A DNA stretch of 64,000 bases. It comes from Propioniciclava soli. Its GTDB lineage: Bacteria; Actinomycetota; Actinomycetes; Propionibacteriales; Propionibacteriaceae. Below the pieces are notes generated by a model, which did not search any database, was not told where the DNA came from, and saw nothing but the letters and a program-made list of their open reading frames with translations. This document shows, one piece after another, positions 17,271-24,921 of this stretch. Within the stretch, counting starts at the first letter, position 1, and each line of letters opens with the position of its first letter. Location: NCBI RefSeq assembly GCF_014858005.1, contig NZ_JACYOT010000004.1, positions 1-64,000 of the forward strand, given 5' to 3'. A program made the translations under genes and the position numbers.

Positions 17271-18740
17271 ATGGCCAGTCATGCGAAAGAGACCGCCGCG
17301 CCGGGCGAGTTGGTGCCGGTGAAGTTCAGCCGCCTCACCCGCCGGGGCGTCTTGTTGGGGTTGTCGGTCGCGCAGCTCGTCACCCTCGGCATCGGCGGCC
17401 TCACCCTGATCGGCGCGTTCTACGCCGGCGGCGGGATGCTGCTCGCCTACACCGCCCCCGTCTGGGTGCTCTGCGCCGCACTCACCTGGATACCTGTCGG
17501 CGGGCGCCCAATCGTGGAGGGGCTGCCGGTCACCTTCTGGTGGCTGTGGCGCGTCACAGGCGGGCAACTGCTCTACCGCCGCCGCATCGTCAAGCCACGC
17601 CCCGCCGGCACCCTCGCCCTGCCCGGCGACATGGCGAGGCTGCGCGAGTTCATCGACCCGGAGACCGGGGCGTGCATGATCCACGACCCCCACGCCGCCA
17701 CCCTCACAGTCGTGTGCGAAGTGGCCCATCCGGCGTTCGTCTTGTTGGACCCGGGCGAGCAGGAACGCCGCGTGACCACTTGGGGTCGGGCGCTGGCGAC
17801 GGTGTGCCGCTCGGGGAGGATCGCGACGCTGCAAGTCCTCGAACGCACCCTGCCGGACTCGGGTACGGGGTTGGCGGAGTGGTGGACCGCGCACGGCACC
17901 CCGGACGGTTCCTGGGCCGCCGACACCTACGCCGAACTGATCGAGCGCGCCGGCCCCGCCGGGGAACGGCACGCCACCACGATCAGCCTGTCCCTGGACA
18001 TGAAGGCTGCGGCCCGGCAGATCAGGACCGCCGGCGGCGGCATCAAGGGCGCCGCCGGAGTGCTGCGGCAGGAGATGTCCACGCTCACATCGGCGTTGCG
18101 GTCGGCCGACCTCGCCCCCTCCGGCTGGCTCGACGCCGGCCAGATCGCCGTCATCCTCCGCTCCGCCTACGACCCGGCGGTCGCGTCTGCGTTGGAGCGG
18201 CACGGGCGGATCGGCCGCGACCTCGCCACCGCCGGCCCGGTCGCGGTCACCGAGACCTGGGGCAACCTGCGCACCGACTCCGCCCACCATGCCGTGCTCT
18301 GGGTGTCCGAGTGGCCGAGGAGTCTGGTCTATCCGGGTTTCGCCGCGCCGATCCTGCTCTCCACCGGCATCCAGCGGTCCGTGTCGCTGATCTACACGCC
18401 GATGCGCTCGGACCAGGCAGCCCGTGACATCCGCCGCAAGAAGGTCGAATACATCAGCGACGCGGCCCAGCGTGCCCGGCTCGGGCAGATCGAGGACGCC
18501 TCCCAATCAGCGGAGTTCCAAGACGTGCTGCAACAGGAAGCCGACCTCACCGCCGGGCACGGCGTCTTGCGCGTGACCGGCCTCATCTCGGTGTCGGCAC
18601 CGAGCATCGACGACCTCGAAGCCGCCGTCGCCGCGATCACCCAAGCCGCCATCCAAAGCTCCTGCGAAACCCGCCGCCTCGTCGGCCAGCAAGCCGCCGC
18701 ATTCACCGCCGCGGCACTACCGCTGTGCCGCACCGTGTAG
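17271..18740 (+). CDS. SCO6880-like type IV secretion component
   Basis: This 489-residue protein has two N-terminal membrane helices (GVLLGLSVAQLVTLGIGGLTL and MLLAYTAPVWVLCAALTW) and a long cytoplasmic region without Walker motifs. It matches the SCO6880 family, which accompanies VirB4 in actinobacterial conjugative elements and acts as the membrane and N-terminal partner of that ATPase. It starts 3 bp past the VirB6-like stop. In this ICE it is separated from virB4 by an inverted gene and two small genes. Confidence 0.8.
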   Translation: MASHAKETAAPGELVPVKFSRLTRRGVLLGLSVAQLVTLGIGGLTLIGAFYAGGGMLLAYTAPVWVLCAALTWIPVGGRPIVEGLPVTFWWLWRVTGGQLLYRRRIVKPRPAGTLALPGDMARLREFIDPETGACMIHDPHAATLTVVCEVAHPAFVLLDPGEQERRVTTWGRALATVCRSGRIATLQVLERTLPDSGTGLAEWWTAHGTPDGSWAADTYAELIERAGPAGERHATTISLSLDMKAAARQIRTAGGGIKGAAGVLRQEMSTLTSALRSADLAPSGWLDAGQIAVILRSAYDPAVASALERHGRIGRDLATAGPVAVTETWGNLRTDSAHHAVLWVSEWPRSLVYPGFAAPILLSTGIQRSVSLIYTPMRSDQAARDIRRKKVEYISDAAQRARLGQIEDASQSAEFQDVLQQEADLTAGHGVLRVTGLISVSAPSIDDLEAAVAAITQAAIQSSCETRRLVGQQAAAFTAAALPLCRTV

Positions 18741-18794
18741 CTGGAAACCATTGGCCCAAAGCCAGAGACCACACGGGCATCTCGAAAATGCGCG

Positions 18795-19319
18795 TCACAT
18801 ACGGAGAGTCGTCGGGGTCGAGACCTCCCGACCCGTTGCGAGCTTCGCAACCATATACACGCCGGTGACACTCTCCCGCGCCGCCTCGCGTGAGGTCTGA
18901 GCAAGAAGTATCCCGACGTCAATGGGTACATACCAGCCCTGGTTCGTTCCCGGCTCAAGCAAGTAGGGAAGGTCGGGACCGATCCGTTGGTCCACGGGCA
19001 CGAACCTCATCGTTCCTCCGCGGGGGCAAAGTGACACGCTCTCGATGGTCACGGCTGCCCGTCCGTGGTTCGTGACCTGAACGCCGATGACCTCTTGCCC
19101 TCCGAAGCCCTGCTTGACGAGCCCTTCAAGACCGAACGGCTTGCCCGTCTTCGTGACGGGACCGACCAGCGCATTGCCGCCTTGGAGCATGCCATGCATC
19201 AGCGTGGCCTTTGGGCGACCGGCAGAAAGAAGCCACTGAGCGATCTGCCATCCGAGTGACACACCAGCAAGCGCAAGAGAGATAGCGGATATCAGAAGTG
19301 CGACTGCCTCGGTGTTCAT
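18795..19319 (-). CDS. Inverted orphan gene: membrane-anchored protein of unknown function
   Basis: This 174-residue protein has an N-terminal helix (ALLISAISLALAGVSLGWQIAQWLL) followed by a soluble beta-rich domain (EVIGVQVTNHGRAAVTIESVSLCPRGG...). The domain recalls an immunoglobulin-like fold and carries a short motif like those of proteins of unknown function found alone. It is the only leftward gene in the transfer operon and sits in its own 640-bp interruption. It looks like accessory cargo, for example entry exclusion or phage defence. I do not recognise the family. Confidence 0.6.
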   Translation of the reverse strand: MNTEAVALLISAISLALAGVSLGWQIAQWLLSAGRPKATLMHGMLQGGNALVGPVTKTGKPFGLEGLVKQGFGGQEVIGVQVTNHGRAAVTIESVSLCPRGGTMRFVPVDQRIGPDLPYLLEPGTNQGWYVPIDVGILLAQTSREAARESVTGVYMVAKLATGREVSTPTTLRM

Positions 19320-19386
19320 GCTCCAACGCTATCGGCCAGGTCGTGCACCTATCGGGCGTCTGAACCCTTGTTGAAGGAGGCCCGCC

Positions 19387-20196
19387 ATGCCCACCTACGA
19401 GAACCCCGTCACCGACGCCGCCGAAGCCTACGAAGCGTTGCGCGGTCTGGCCCACGCGACAAGGAGCTGGGAGGAGCCCGCCGACACTTATCGTGTCATC
19501 GGCGAGGTCGTTGCCGGTATCCGGTGCTTGGGGCAAGTGCTCGACCAGCTCGCCGGCGTCCACCTGCGCCACCAAGACGGCGTGAGCACCGATGACGGCG
19601 ACCGGATGGCCGGGGCCGTCGCGGCGCTCGGTGCGGCCGATGGGTTCCATCAGGCCGCGGTGCTGCTGGATCAGGCGCACGACCAGCTCAGCGCCGCGTT
19701 CGTCCAGTCCGGCAAGATCGTCTGGCACCCTCAACCCGCCGCCGAGATCGAGCGGTGGATCAGCGTGGTGTTCTTGCAGGGCGATGAGGCCGAACCGCCG
19801 CTGCGCATCCTCGGAGAGCTGGGGCACGTCGACGCGGTGGACTACCTCGCCCAGTGGGACTACGGCGACGAGACCACCGACGCGGCGATGGAGAACGGGC
19901 ACGTCTACGACGAGCCCGGAGAAGGGACCAACGATCGAGTGATGCGCTCAGGCGACTACGCCCTGGTCGTCAACGCCCAGCTCGGCTACGTCTCCCTGCT
20001 CCGCCGCCACACCACCACCCCCGAACCCGAGGAGGCCGAGGCATCCGCGACGGTGCAGGGCGAGCCGGAACTGCTTGTGTCGTACTCGTCCCCAAACGCC
20101 CCGAAGCCGACGGTCGCGCCGCGGCAGGCGCAGGAGTCGTGGTTCGAGCCGGCCTCGATCACGACGATCAAGCAGAGCGGCCGGCTCTCGCTCTGA
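19387..20196 (+). CDS. ICE-conserved protein of unknown function
   Basis: This 269-residue soluble protein begins at ATG 19387 after the excellent ribosome site GAAGGAGG. The first 130 residues are helical (EAYEALRGLAHATRSWEEPADTY, AAVLLDQAHDQL). The middle is acidic, and the C-terminus ends in a polar linker plus SITTIKQSGRLSL. No membrane segment is visible. It is co-directional with virB4 and resumes the transfer operon after the inverted gene. I do not recognise a function; helical-bundle structure and position suggest a cytoplasmic accessory factor. Confidence 0.55.
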   Translation: MPTYENPVTDAAEAYEALRGLAHATRSWEEPADTYRVIGEVVAGIRCLGQVLDQLAGVHLRHQDGVSTDDGDRMAGAVAALGAADGFHQAAVLLDQAHDQLSAAFVQSGKIVWHPQPAAEIERWISVVFLQGDEAEPPLRILGELGHVDAVDYLAQWDYGDETTDAAMENGHVYDEPGEGTNDRVMRSGDYALVVNAQLGYVSLLRRHTTTPEPEEAEASATVQGEPELLVSYSSPNAPKPTVAPRQAQESWFEPASITTIKQSGRLSL

Positions 20197-20212
20197 ACCC
20201 CTGCCGGGGGCG

Positions 20213-20233
20213 GGGGTGCACCTGCCCGGCATG
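20213..20233 (+). repeat. Start-site box 3
   Basis: GGGGTGCACCTG at 20213-20224, then six bases (CCCGGC) and ATG at 20231. The spacing is identical to box 1. Confidence 0.6.
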
Positions 20234-20665
20234 AACACCACAGACCCCACGCCGCGCACCTCCCGGCAGGCCGGCACGCTCACCCTGACCGTCTGGCCCG
20301 CTACCCCGGTCGGCGAGCACCAGCGGTCCGGCTACCGCATCGAAGACACCGAGACCGGGCGGAGCCTCGAAGGCCGCGACCTGTTCACCGGAGCCGGTGC
20401 CCCCGTCGCGCCCGGGCGGGCGCTGCGCGACCTCGCCGGATACCTCAGTGCCGCGGGTGAGTCCCGGCAGCACGCCATCGACAACCCCGGCCACAGCGCC
20501 GAACACGCGAGCATGTTCCCCGCATGGGTGGCCGAGGCCGCCCGGCAGAACGCCGACGCGCTCGCCCTCCTGGACGAGACGCCACCGCCACGACCGGAGC
20601 CGTCGTGGTTCGACCGGCCCGCCGGTGACTCTGCGGCGGCTCGGTCGCGGGGGTGGTCGCTGTGA
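20231..20665 (+). CDS. ICE-conserved small protein of unknown function
   Basis: This 144-residue soluble protein is encoded between box 3 and virB4. Its N-terminus is a predicted beta-rich domain (GTLTLTVWPATPVGEHQRSGYRIEDTE). The centre is helical with histidines, and the C-terminus is proline/arginine-rich. Start ATG 20231 was chosen from the box geometry. Its stop overlaps the virB4 GTG, so translation is coupled. The function is unknown. Confidence 0.55.
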   Translation: MNTTDPTPRTSRQAGTLTLTVWPATPVGEHQRSGYRIEDTETGRSLEGRDLFTGAGAPVAPGRALRDLAGYLSAAGESRQHAIDNPGHSAEHASMFPAWVAEAARQNADALALLDETPPPRPEPSWFDRPAGDSAAARSRGWSL

Positions 20666-22131
20666 GCGAGCGGGAGAAGCTGCACACCTCGGTGCTCGTC
20701 GCCCCGGCGTCGGAGCGGCGCAAGTACCGCAAGCAACGCCGGCAGGCCGCCGCCCGGCTCGTCGCCGAGCAACGCCGTGCCGAGACCGAAGCCGCCAAAG
20801 CCAAAGCGGAGGCAGAGCGGGCGGAACGGCGGGCAACGACCTATCTGCCGAAGGCCGGCGAACCCGGAGCGGCGATGCTGCGGACGCCGGGCCGGTTCCG
20901 GCTCCCGCGCCATCAAGACACCAGCGCGGTGCTGTCGGCGCAGTATCCGTTCCTCGCCGAAGGTGGCCTCGGCAGCCAAGGGGTGTTCGTCGGGCAGGAC
21001 ATGTACTCCGGTGGGAGCTTCGTGTATGACCCGTGGGAGTTGTACCGGCGCGGCATCATCACCGCGCCGAACATGATCCTCGCCGGCATCGTGGGCTCGG
21101 GAAAGTCGAGCCTGGCGAAGTCGCTCTACACGCGATCGTTGCCATTCGGTCGCCGCGTCTACATCGCGTGCGACCCCAAGGGCGAGCACACCGCCGTCGC
21201 CGAAGCAGTCGGCGGGAAGGCCATCGTCCTCGGCCACGGACTCCGCACCCGGCTCAACCCGCTCGATGAAGGCCACCGCCCCTCGGGCCTGTCGGACCGG
21301 GAATGGGCGTCCACGTTGGCGTCGCGGCGTCGTGAGCTGCTGGGCGCTCTCGCGGAAACCGTGCTCGGCCGCGACCTGTCACCGTTGGAGCACACCGCCA
21401 TCGACACCGCACTGACCGCGGCAGTGCGGGACGCGGAGGTGCCGATCCTGCCGATGGTCGTGGACCGCCTCCTCACCCCATCCGCCGAAGAAGATGGGCG
21501 GCTGGCCGAAGACGGCCGACTCGTCGCGCACGCGCTGCGCCGGCTCGTCGGCGGCGACCTCGCCGGCCTGTTCGACGGACCCTCCACGGTGCGATTCGAT
21601 CCGTCGTTGCCGATGGTGAGTCTCGACCTCAGCCGGGTCGCGGAGAACGCCGCCCTGCTGAGCGTGTTGATGACCTGCGCAAGCGCGTGGATGGAAGCCG
21701 CGCTGATGGACCCCGATGGCGGGAAACGCTGGATGATCTACGACGAAGCCTGGCGGCTCATGGCCCACCCCGCCCTGCTGCGCCGCATGGACGCGCAATG
21801 GCGGCTTGCCAGGCACTACGGACTGGCGAACATGCTCGTCTTCCACAAGTTAAGCGACCTCGACAACGTGGGCGATCAGGGCTCGGCCATGCGCTCCCTG
21901 GCGAACAGCTTGCTCGCCAACGCCGAGACGCGGGTGATCTACCGGCAAGAGTCCGACCAGCTCTCCCTCACCGCCAAGACCCTCGGCCTGACCGGCACCG
22001 AACAGCACCTCCTGCCCGGCCTGGGCACCGGGCAAGGCTTGTGGAGGATCAAAGAACGTTCCTTCGTGGTCCAGCATCAGATGCACCCTGACGAGTTGGC
22101 CCTGTTCGACACCACCACCCGCATGATCTAG
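20662..22131 (+). CDS. VirB4-like conjugation ATPase
   Basis: This 489-residue AAA-type ATPase powers the transfer channel. Walker A is GIVGSGKS at 142-149, Walker B is RWMIYDEAW around residue 360, and conserved arginines lie near AETRVIYRQES. The N-terminus (20-60) is a charged coiled helix (RKQRRQAAARLVAEQRRAETEAAKAKAEAE). GTG 20662 was chosen because it overlaps the previous stop as GTGA. It is shorter than many VirB4 proteins because the N-terminal membrane-interaction part resides in the SCO6880-like protein. Immediately after it the operon is interrupted by the metal-resistance island. Confidence 0.88.
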   Translation: MSEREKLHTSVLVAPASERRKYRKQRRQAAARLVAEQRRAETEAAKAKAEAERAERRATTYLPKAGEPGAAMLRTPGRFRLPRHQDTSAVLSAQYPFLAEGGLGSQGVFVGQDMYSGGSFVYDPWELYRRGIITAPNMILAGIVGSGKSSLAKSLYTRSLPFGRRVYIACDPKGEHTAVAEAVGGKAIVLGHGLRTRLNPLDEGHRPSGLSDREWASTLASRRRELLGALAETVLGRDLSPLEHTAIDTALTAAVRDAEVPILPMVVDRLLTPSAEEDGRLAEDGRLVAHALRRLVGGDLAGLFDGPSTVRFDPSLPMVSLDLSRVAENAALLSVLMTCASAWMEAALMDPDGGKRWMIYDEAWRLMAHPALLRRMDAQWRLARHYGLANMLVFHKLSDLDNVGDQGSAMRSLANSLLANAETRVIYRQESDQLSLTAKTLGLTGTEQHLLPGLGTGQGLWRIKERSFVVQHQMHPDELALFDTTTRMI

Positions 22132-22143
22132 GAAACCCGCAGG

Positions 22144-22158
22144 TTCAGGATTCCTGAA
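22144..22158. repeat. Palindrome next to island junction
   Basis: TTCAGGATTCCTGAA is a perfect 7-bp dyad with one central base, two bases before the island direct repeat at 22160. It may be part of the recombination site or an operon terminator. Confidence 0.45.
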
Positions 22159-22753
22159 GACGATTCGGCGTGAAGATGCGGTTCGACGGGGCGCTGGACT
22201 GGGTGTGAGGGTGCATGTTCGCGGAAGATGCACCCTCACTTCGTTCTCCAGCGGTGCGGCGTTCGACGAGGATCGTGTCGCGCCATTGGCCGGCGTGCGG
22301 CCCGTAGGTCATGCGGGCGATGCGCTCTCGTCGTCCGACAGCGCGGAACCCTGCCCGCTCGTGCAGGCGCAGGCTCGCGGTGTTCTCCGGGAAGATCGAT
22401 GACTGCACAGTCCAGATCCCGCGCTGGTCGGTGAGATCCAAGAACGCTGCGAGAAGGCGACGCCCGACTCCGTGACCTGCCGCGTCGGGGTGGATGTAGA
22501 TCGAGTGCTCGACAACGCCCGCGTATACGGCTCGTATCGACACGGGAGACGCGGCGGCCCATCCGAGGACTCGGCCGGTGGAGTCGACGGCGACAAGGCT
22601 GAGCTCTGGGCGCTTGCCCGCAGTGAACGCGGCCCAGGTCGCGGGTGGGGTGGTTTCGAAGGTGGCGTGCCCGGTGGCGATCCCGGCCCGGTAGATGCTC
22701 TCGACCTCGGCCCAGTCGGACTCTCTCATCGACCGGAACCGGAGCGGCTCCAT
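22145..22753 (-). CDS. arsN1: GNAT acetyltransferase, ArsN1-type (arsinothricin N-acetyltransferase)
   Basis: This 202-residue GNAT enzyme closely resembles phosphinothricin/arsinothricin acetyltransferases: MRESDWAEVESIYRAGIATGHATFETTPP at the start, acetyl-CoA loop HGVGRRLL, and NTASLRLHERAGFRAVGRRER near the end. In ars operons such enzymes acetylate the arsenic-containing antibiotic arsinothricin. It is translationally coupled to arsR (ATGA overlap at 22753). The enzyme core should end near ILVERRT. About 37 more codons run through a hairpin and across the island boundary, an extension probably created by insertion. Confidence 0.8.
   Translation of the reverse strand: MEPLRFRSMRESDWAEVESIYRAGIATGHATFETTPPATWAAFTAGKRPELSLVAVDSTGRVLGWAAASPVSIRAVYAGVVEHSIYIHPDAAGHGVGRRLLAAFLDLTDQRGIWTVQSSIFPENTASLRLHERAGFRAVGRRERIARMTYGPHAGQWRDTILVERRTAGERSEGASSANMHPHTQSSAPSNRIFTPNRLQES
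22160..22168 (+). repeat. Island-flanking direct repeat, left copy (ACGATTCGG)
   Basis: ACGATTCGG here recurs at 34491-34499, exactly where the transfer operon resumes. It lies 29 bp past the virB4 stop. Confidence 0.6.
22205..22239. terminator. Perfect 12-bp hairpin near the island's left end
   Basis: GTGAGGGTGCAT (22205-22216) pairs with ATGCACCCTCAC (22228-22239) around an 11-nt loop. It falls inside the C-terminal extension of arsN1, which supports the view that the original arsN1 ended earlier and that this was its terminator. Confidence 0.6.
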
Positions 22754-23106
22754 CAGGCTGTGAACGCCCGTGCTGCGTCGGCGAGGGTGCCGGTCGTGGG
22801 CTGGTAGTACGCCCACTTGCCGCGCTGCTCGCGGGTGACGAGCCCAGCCTCAACAAGGAGCTTCATGTGATGCGACACGGTCGGCTGCGACAACCCGACG
22901 GGGTCGGTGAGATCGCACACGCACATCTCTCCGCTCGCGCTCGCGGTGATCAAGGAGAACAGTTTGACCCGGTTCGGGTCTCCGAGCGCCTTGAACACCT
23001 TCGCGAGCTGATGCGCGGTCGCGTCATCGACCACCGCGTCGGCCGCAGGGGCGCAGCACGCCGCCTCCGCAGGTGTCGCGTCGATCGTCACGGGAAGAGC
23101 AGCCAT
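22753..23106 (-). CDS. arsR: ArsR/SmtB-family arsenic-responsive repressor
   Basis: This 117-residue winged-helix repressor has a DNA-recognition segment LSQPTVSHHMKLLVEAGLV and a candidate metalloid site of MCVCDL (C62, C64) plus a C17-C18 pair in the N-terminal tail. Arsenite binding to such cysteines releases the repressor. It overlaps arsN1 and is divergent from the flavoprotein gene, with the palindromic operator candidate between them. Both transcripts are probably under its control. Confidence 0.9.
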   Translation of the reverse strand: MAALPVTIDATPAEAACCAPAADAVVDDATAHQLAKVFKALGDPNRVKLFSLITASASGEMCVCDLTDPVGLSQPTVSHHMKLLVEAGLVTREQRGKWAYYQPTTGTLADAARAFTA

Positions 23107-23192
23107 GCCCCCATTCTGCCCAACATATTGACAGATGTCGATGCATCGAGCAGGCTCTTCATATCGAAGAACATCAATGTGTGGAGGTTGGT
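23107..23192. promoter_or_regulatory. arsR / flavoprotein divergent control region
   Basis: The region contains the octamer ATATTGAC (23125-23132), a TTGACA -35-like box, and the perfect 12-bp palindrome TCGATGCATCGA (23138-23149). The ATATTGAC octamer recurs upstream of trxB (31085-31092), suggesting a common ArsR site for both resistance operons. The ribosome site GGAGG precedes ATG 23193. Confidence 0.5.
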
Positions 23193-24512
23193 ATGGATTC
23201 CGTCGTCGTCATCGGTGCGGGCCCGCAGGGACTCGCGGCGGCCGCGCACCTGCTCGAGCGCGGCCTGAACCCGCTGGTTCTGGAAGCCGGTGCTGGGCCG
23301 GCTGCGGCGGTGGCCGAGTGGGGGCATGTGCGTCTGTTCTCACCGTGGACGGAGCTCACCGATGCGGCGTCGCGTCGTTTGCTGGAGCCCGCCGGATGGG
23401 TGGCGCCGGCCCAGGGGTACCCGACCGGGGCGCAGTGGATCGAGGGGTATCTCGCGCCGCTCGCGGAGACGCTCGGTGATCGCATCCAGTACGGGGCGCG
23501 GGTCGTCGGGGTCGGGCGAAAGGGCCGGGATCTCTCGGTCGATGCCGGGCGGGCCGGACAGCCGTTCGTCGTGCACGTCCGCCGCGCCGATGGCACGGAG
23601 GTGCGGATCGAAGCACGCGCCGTGATCGACGCATCGGGCACCTGGCGCACCCCGAGTCCGGTCGGTGCCGACGGTCTCCCCGCACTCGGGGAACGAGCCG
23701 CCGCCGAGGCGGGGCTCGTCGAGCACCGGATGCCCACGATCGAGGACGCCACAGGTCTCGCCGGACAGCATGTGGTCGTGGTCGGCAACGGGCACTCCGC
23801 CGCGACGACGATCGGGATCCTGTCACGGGTGGCGAAGCGAGAGCCCGGGACGCGGATCAGCTGGGTGCTACGCCGCGGCACGGTCGGCAACACCTTCGGC
23901 GGCGGGACCGCAGACGAACTCCCCGAGCGTGGGGCGCTGGGCCAGCGAGCCAAGAAGGCAGTCGAAGACGGGCTCGTGGACCTCGTCACCGGGTTCCGCA
24001 CCGACCAGGTCATTCTCGAGAAGGGGCAGGCGGTTCTCGTCGCGGAAGATGGACGCCGGCTTGATCCGGCGTCCCGGGTGTTCGTTTCGACCGGGTTCCG
24101 CCCTGACCTGTCATTCCTGTCCGAGATCCGTCTCGACCTCGACGTGCGGCTGCAGGCGCCGGTGAAGATCGCGGTCGAGGTGGACCCGAACCTGCACTCC
24201 TGCGGCTCGATCCGCGCGACCGGGGCCGCCGACCTGGAGCACCCGGAGCCGGGGTTCTACATCGTGGGCGCGAAGTCGTACGGGCGTGCACCGACGTTCC
24301 TGGCTCTGACCGGGTTCGAGCAGGTTCGCAGCGTTGTCGCCGCGATCGCCGGCGACCGCGAGGCCGCGGAGCGGGTGGACCTCGTGCTGCCCGATACCGG
24401 CGTGTGTGGCGGCTCGGGACTCTTCGACGCGCCGGACGAGTCCGCCAGTGCGGGATCGTGCTGCGCGCCTGTCCCGCAGCTCATCCAGCTCGGTGTGGGA
24501 CCAGTGTCGTAG
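23193..24512 (+). CDS. FAD-dependent oxidoreductase, ArsO-like
   Basis: This 439-residue flavoprotein has an FAD-binding Rossmann motif at the N-terminus (VVVIGAGPQGLAAAAHLLERG) and a second nucleotide-binding fold near residue 190 (HVVVVGNGHSAATTIG). The family resembles flavin monooxygenases placed in arsenic operons as ArsO, whose substrate is not well defined. The C-terminus carries vicinal cysteines (GSCCAP) that could bind arsenic. The position divergent from arsR and beside arsN1 supports a role in organoarsenical metabolism. Symbol arsO is possible but left blank. Confidence 0.7.
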   Translation: MDSVVVIGAGPQGLAAAAHLLERGLNPLVLEAGAGPAAAVAEWGHVRLFSPWTELTDAASRRLLEPAGWVAPAQGYPTGAQWIEGYLAPLAETLGDRIQYGARVVGVGRKGRDLSVDAGRAGQPFVVHVRRADGTEVRIEARAVIDASGTWRTPSPVGADGLPALGERAAAEAGLVEHRMPTIEDATGLAGQHVVVVGNGHSAATTIGILSRVAKREPGTRISWVLRRGTVGNTFGGGTADELPERGALGQRAKKAVEDGLVDLVTGFRTDQVILEKGQAVLVAEDGRRLDPASRVFVSTGFRPDLSFLSEIRLDLDVRLQAPVKIAVEVDPNLHSCGSIRATGAADLEHPEPGFYIVGAKSYGRAPTFLALTGFEQVRSVVAAIAGDREAAERVDLVLPDTGVCGGSGLFDAPDESASAGSCCAPVPQLIQLGVGPVS

Positions 24513-24549
24513 GACTCGCCGCCCACACACTTTACGTCAGTCGTTGCTG

Positions 24550-24555
24550 TATGAT
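24550..24555 (+). promoter_or_regulatory. cmtR -10 box, leaderless start
   Basis: TATGAT at 24550-24555 ends six bases before the cmtR ATG, with no ribosome site between, so the mRNA probably begins at or next to the start codon. Confidence 0.6.
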
Positions 24556-24561
24556 CAGTGC

Positions 24562-24921
24562 ATGCTGACCATTGCTTCACGCCTCGACGTCATGAACCGG
24601 CTCGGCCGGGCGATGGCGGACCCGACGCGCTCCCGCATCCTGATGACCCTGCTCGGCGGCCCGAGCTACCCCGCCGTGCTCTCGCGCGAGCTGGAGCTGA
24701 CGCGTTCAAACGTGTCGAACCACCTGACCTGCTTGCGCGACTGCGGGATCGTGGTCGCGGAGCCCGAAGGGCGGCAGACGCGGTACGAGATCGCGGACCC
24801 GCACCTGGCGGCGGCACTGACCGCGTTGGTGGACGTAACGCTCGCGGTCGACGAGCACGCGCCCTGCGTGGACTCTTCGTGCACGGTGCCGGGCTGCTGC
24901 GGGATGGGAGCGGGTGAGTGA
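24562..24921 (+). CDS. cmtR: CmtR-type cadmium/lead-sensing repressor
   Basis: This 119-residue ArsR-family repressor is closely similar to mycobacterial CmtR. The recognition region LTRSNVSNHLTCLRDCG places cysteines at 57 and 61, and PCV puts a third at 102. These are the numbers of the Cd(II)/Pb(II) ligands described for CmtR. A further Cys-rich tail (SSCTVPGCC) is an addition. The stop overlaps the ATPase GTG, so the regulator and the efflux pump are translated together. Confidence 0.9.
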   Translation: MLTIASRLDVMNRLGRAMADPTRSRILMTLLGGPSYPAVLSRELELTRSNVSNHLTCLRDCGIVVAEPEGRQTRYEIADPHLAAALTALVDVTLAVDEHAPCVDSSCTVPGCCGMGAGE

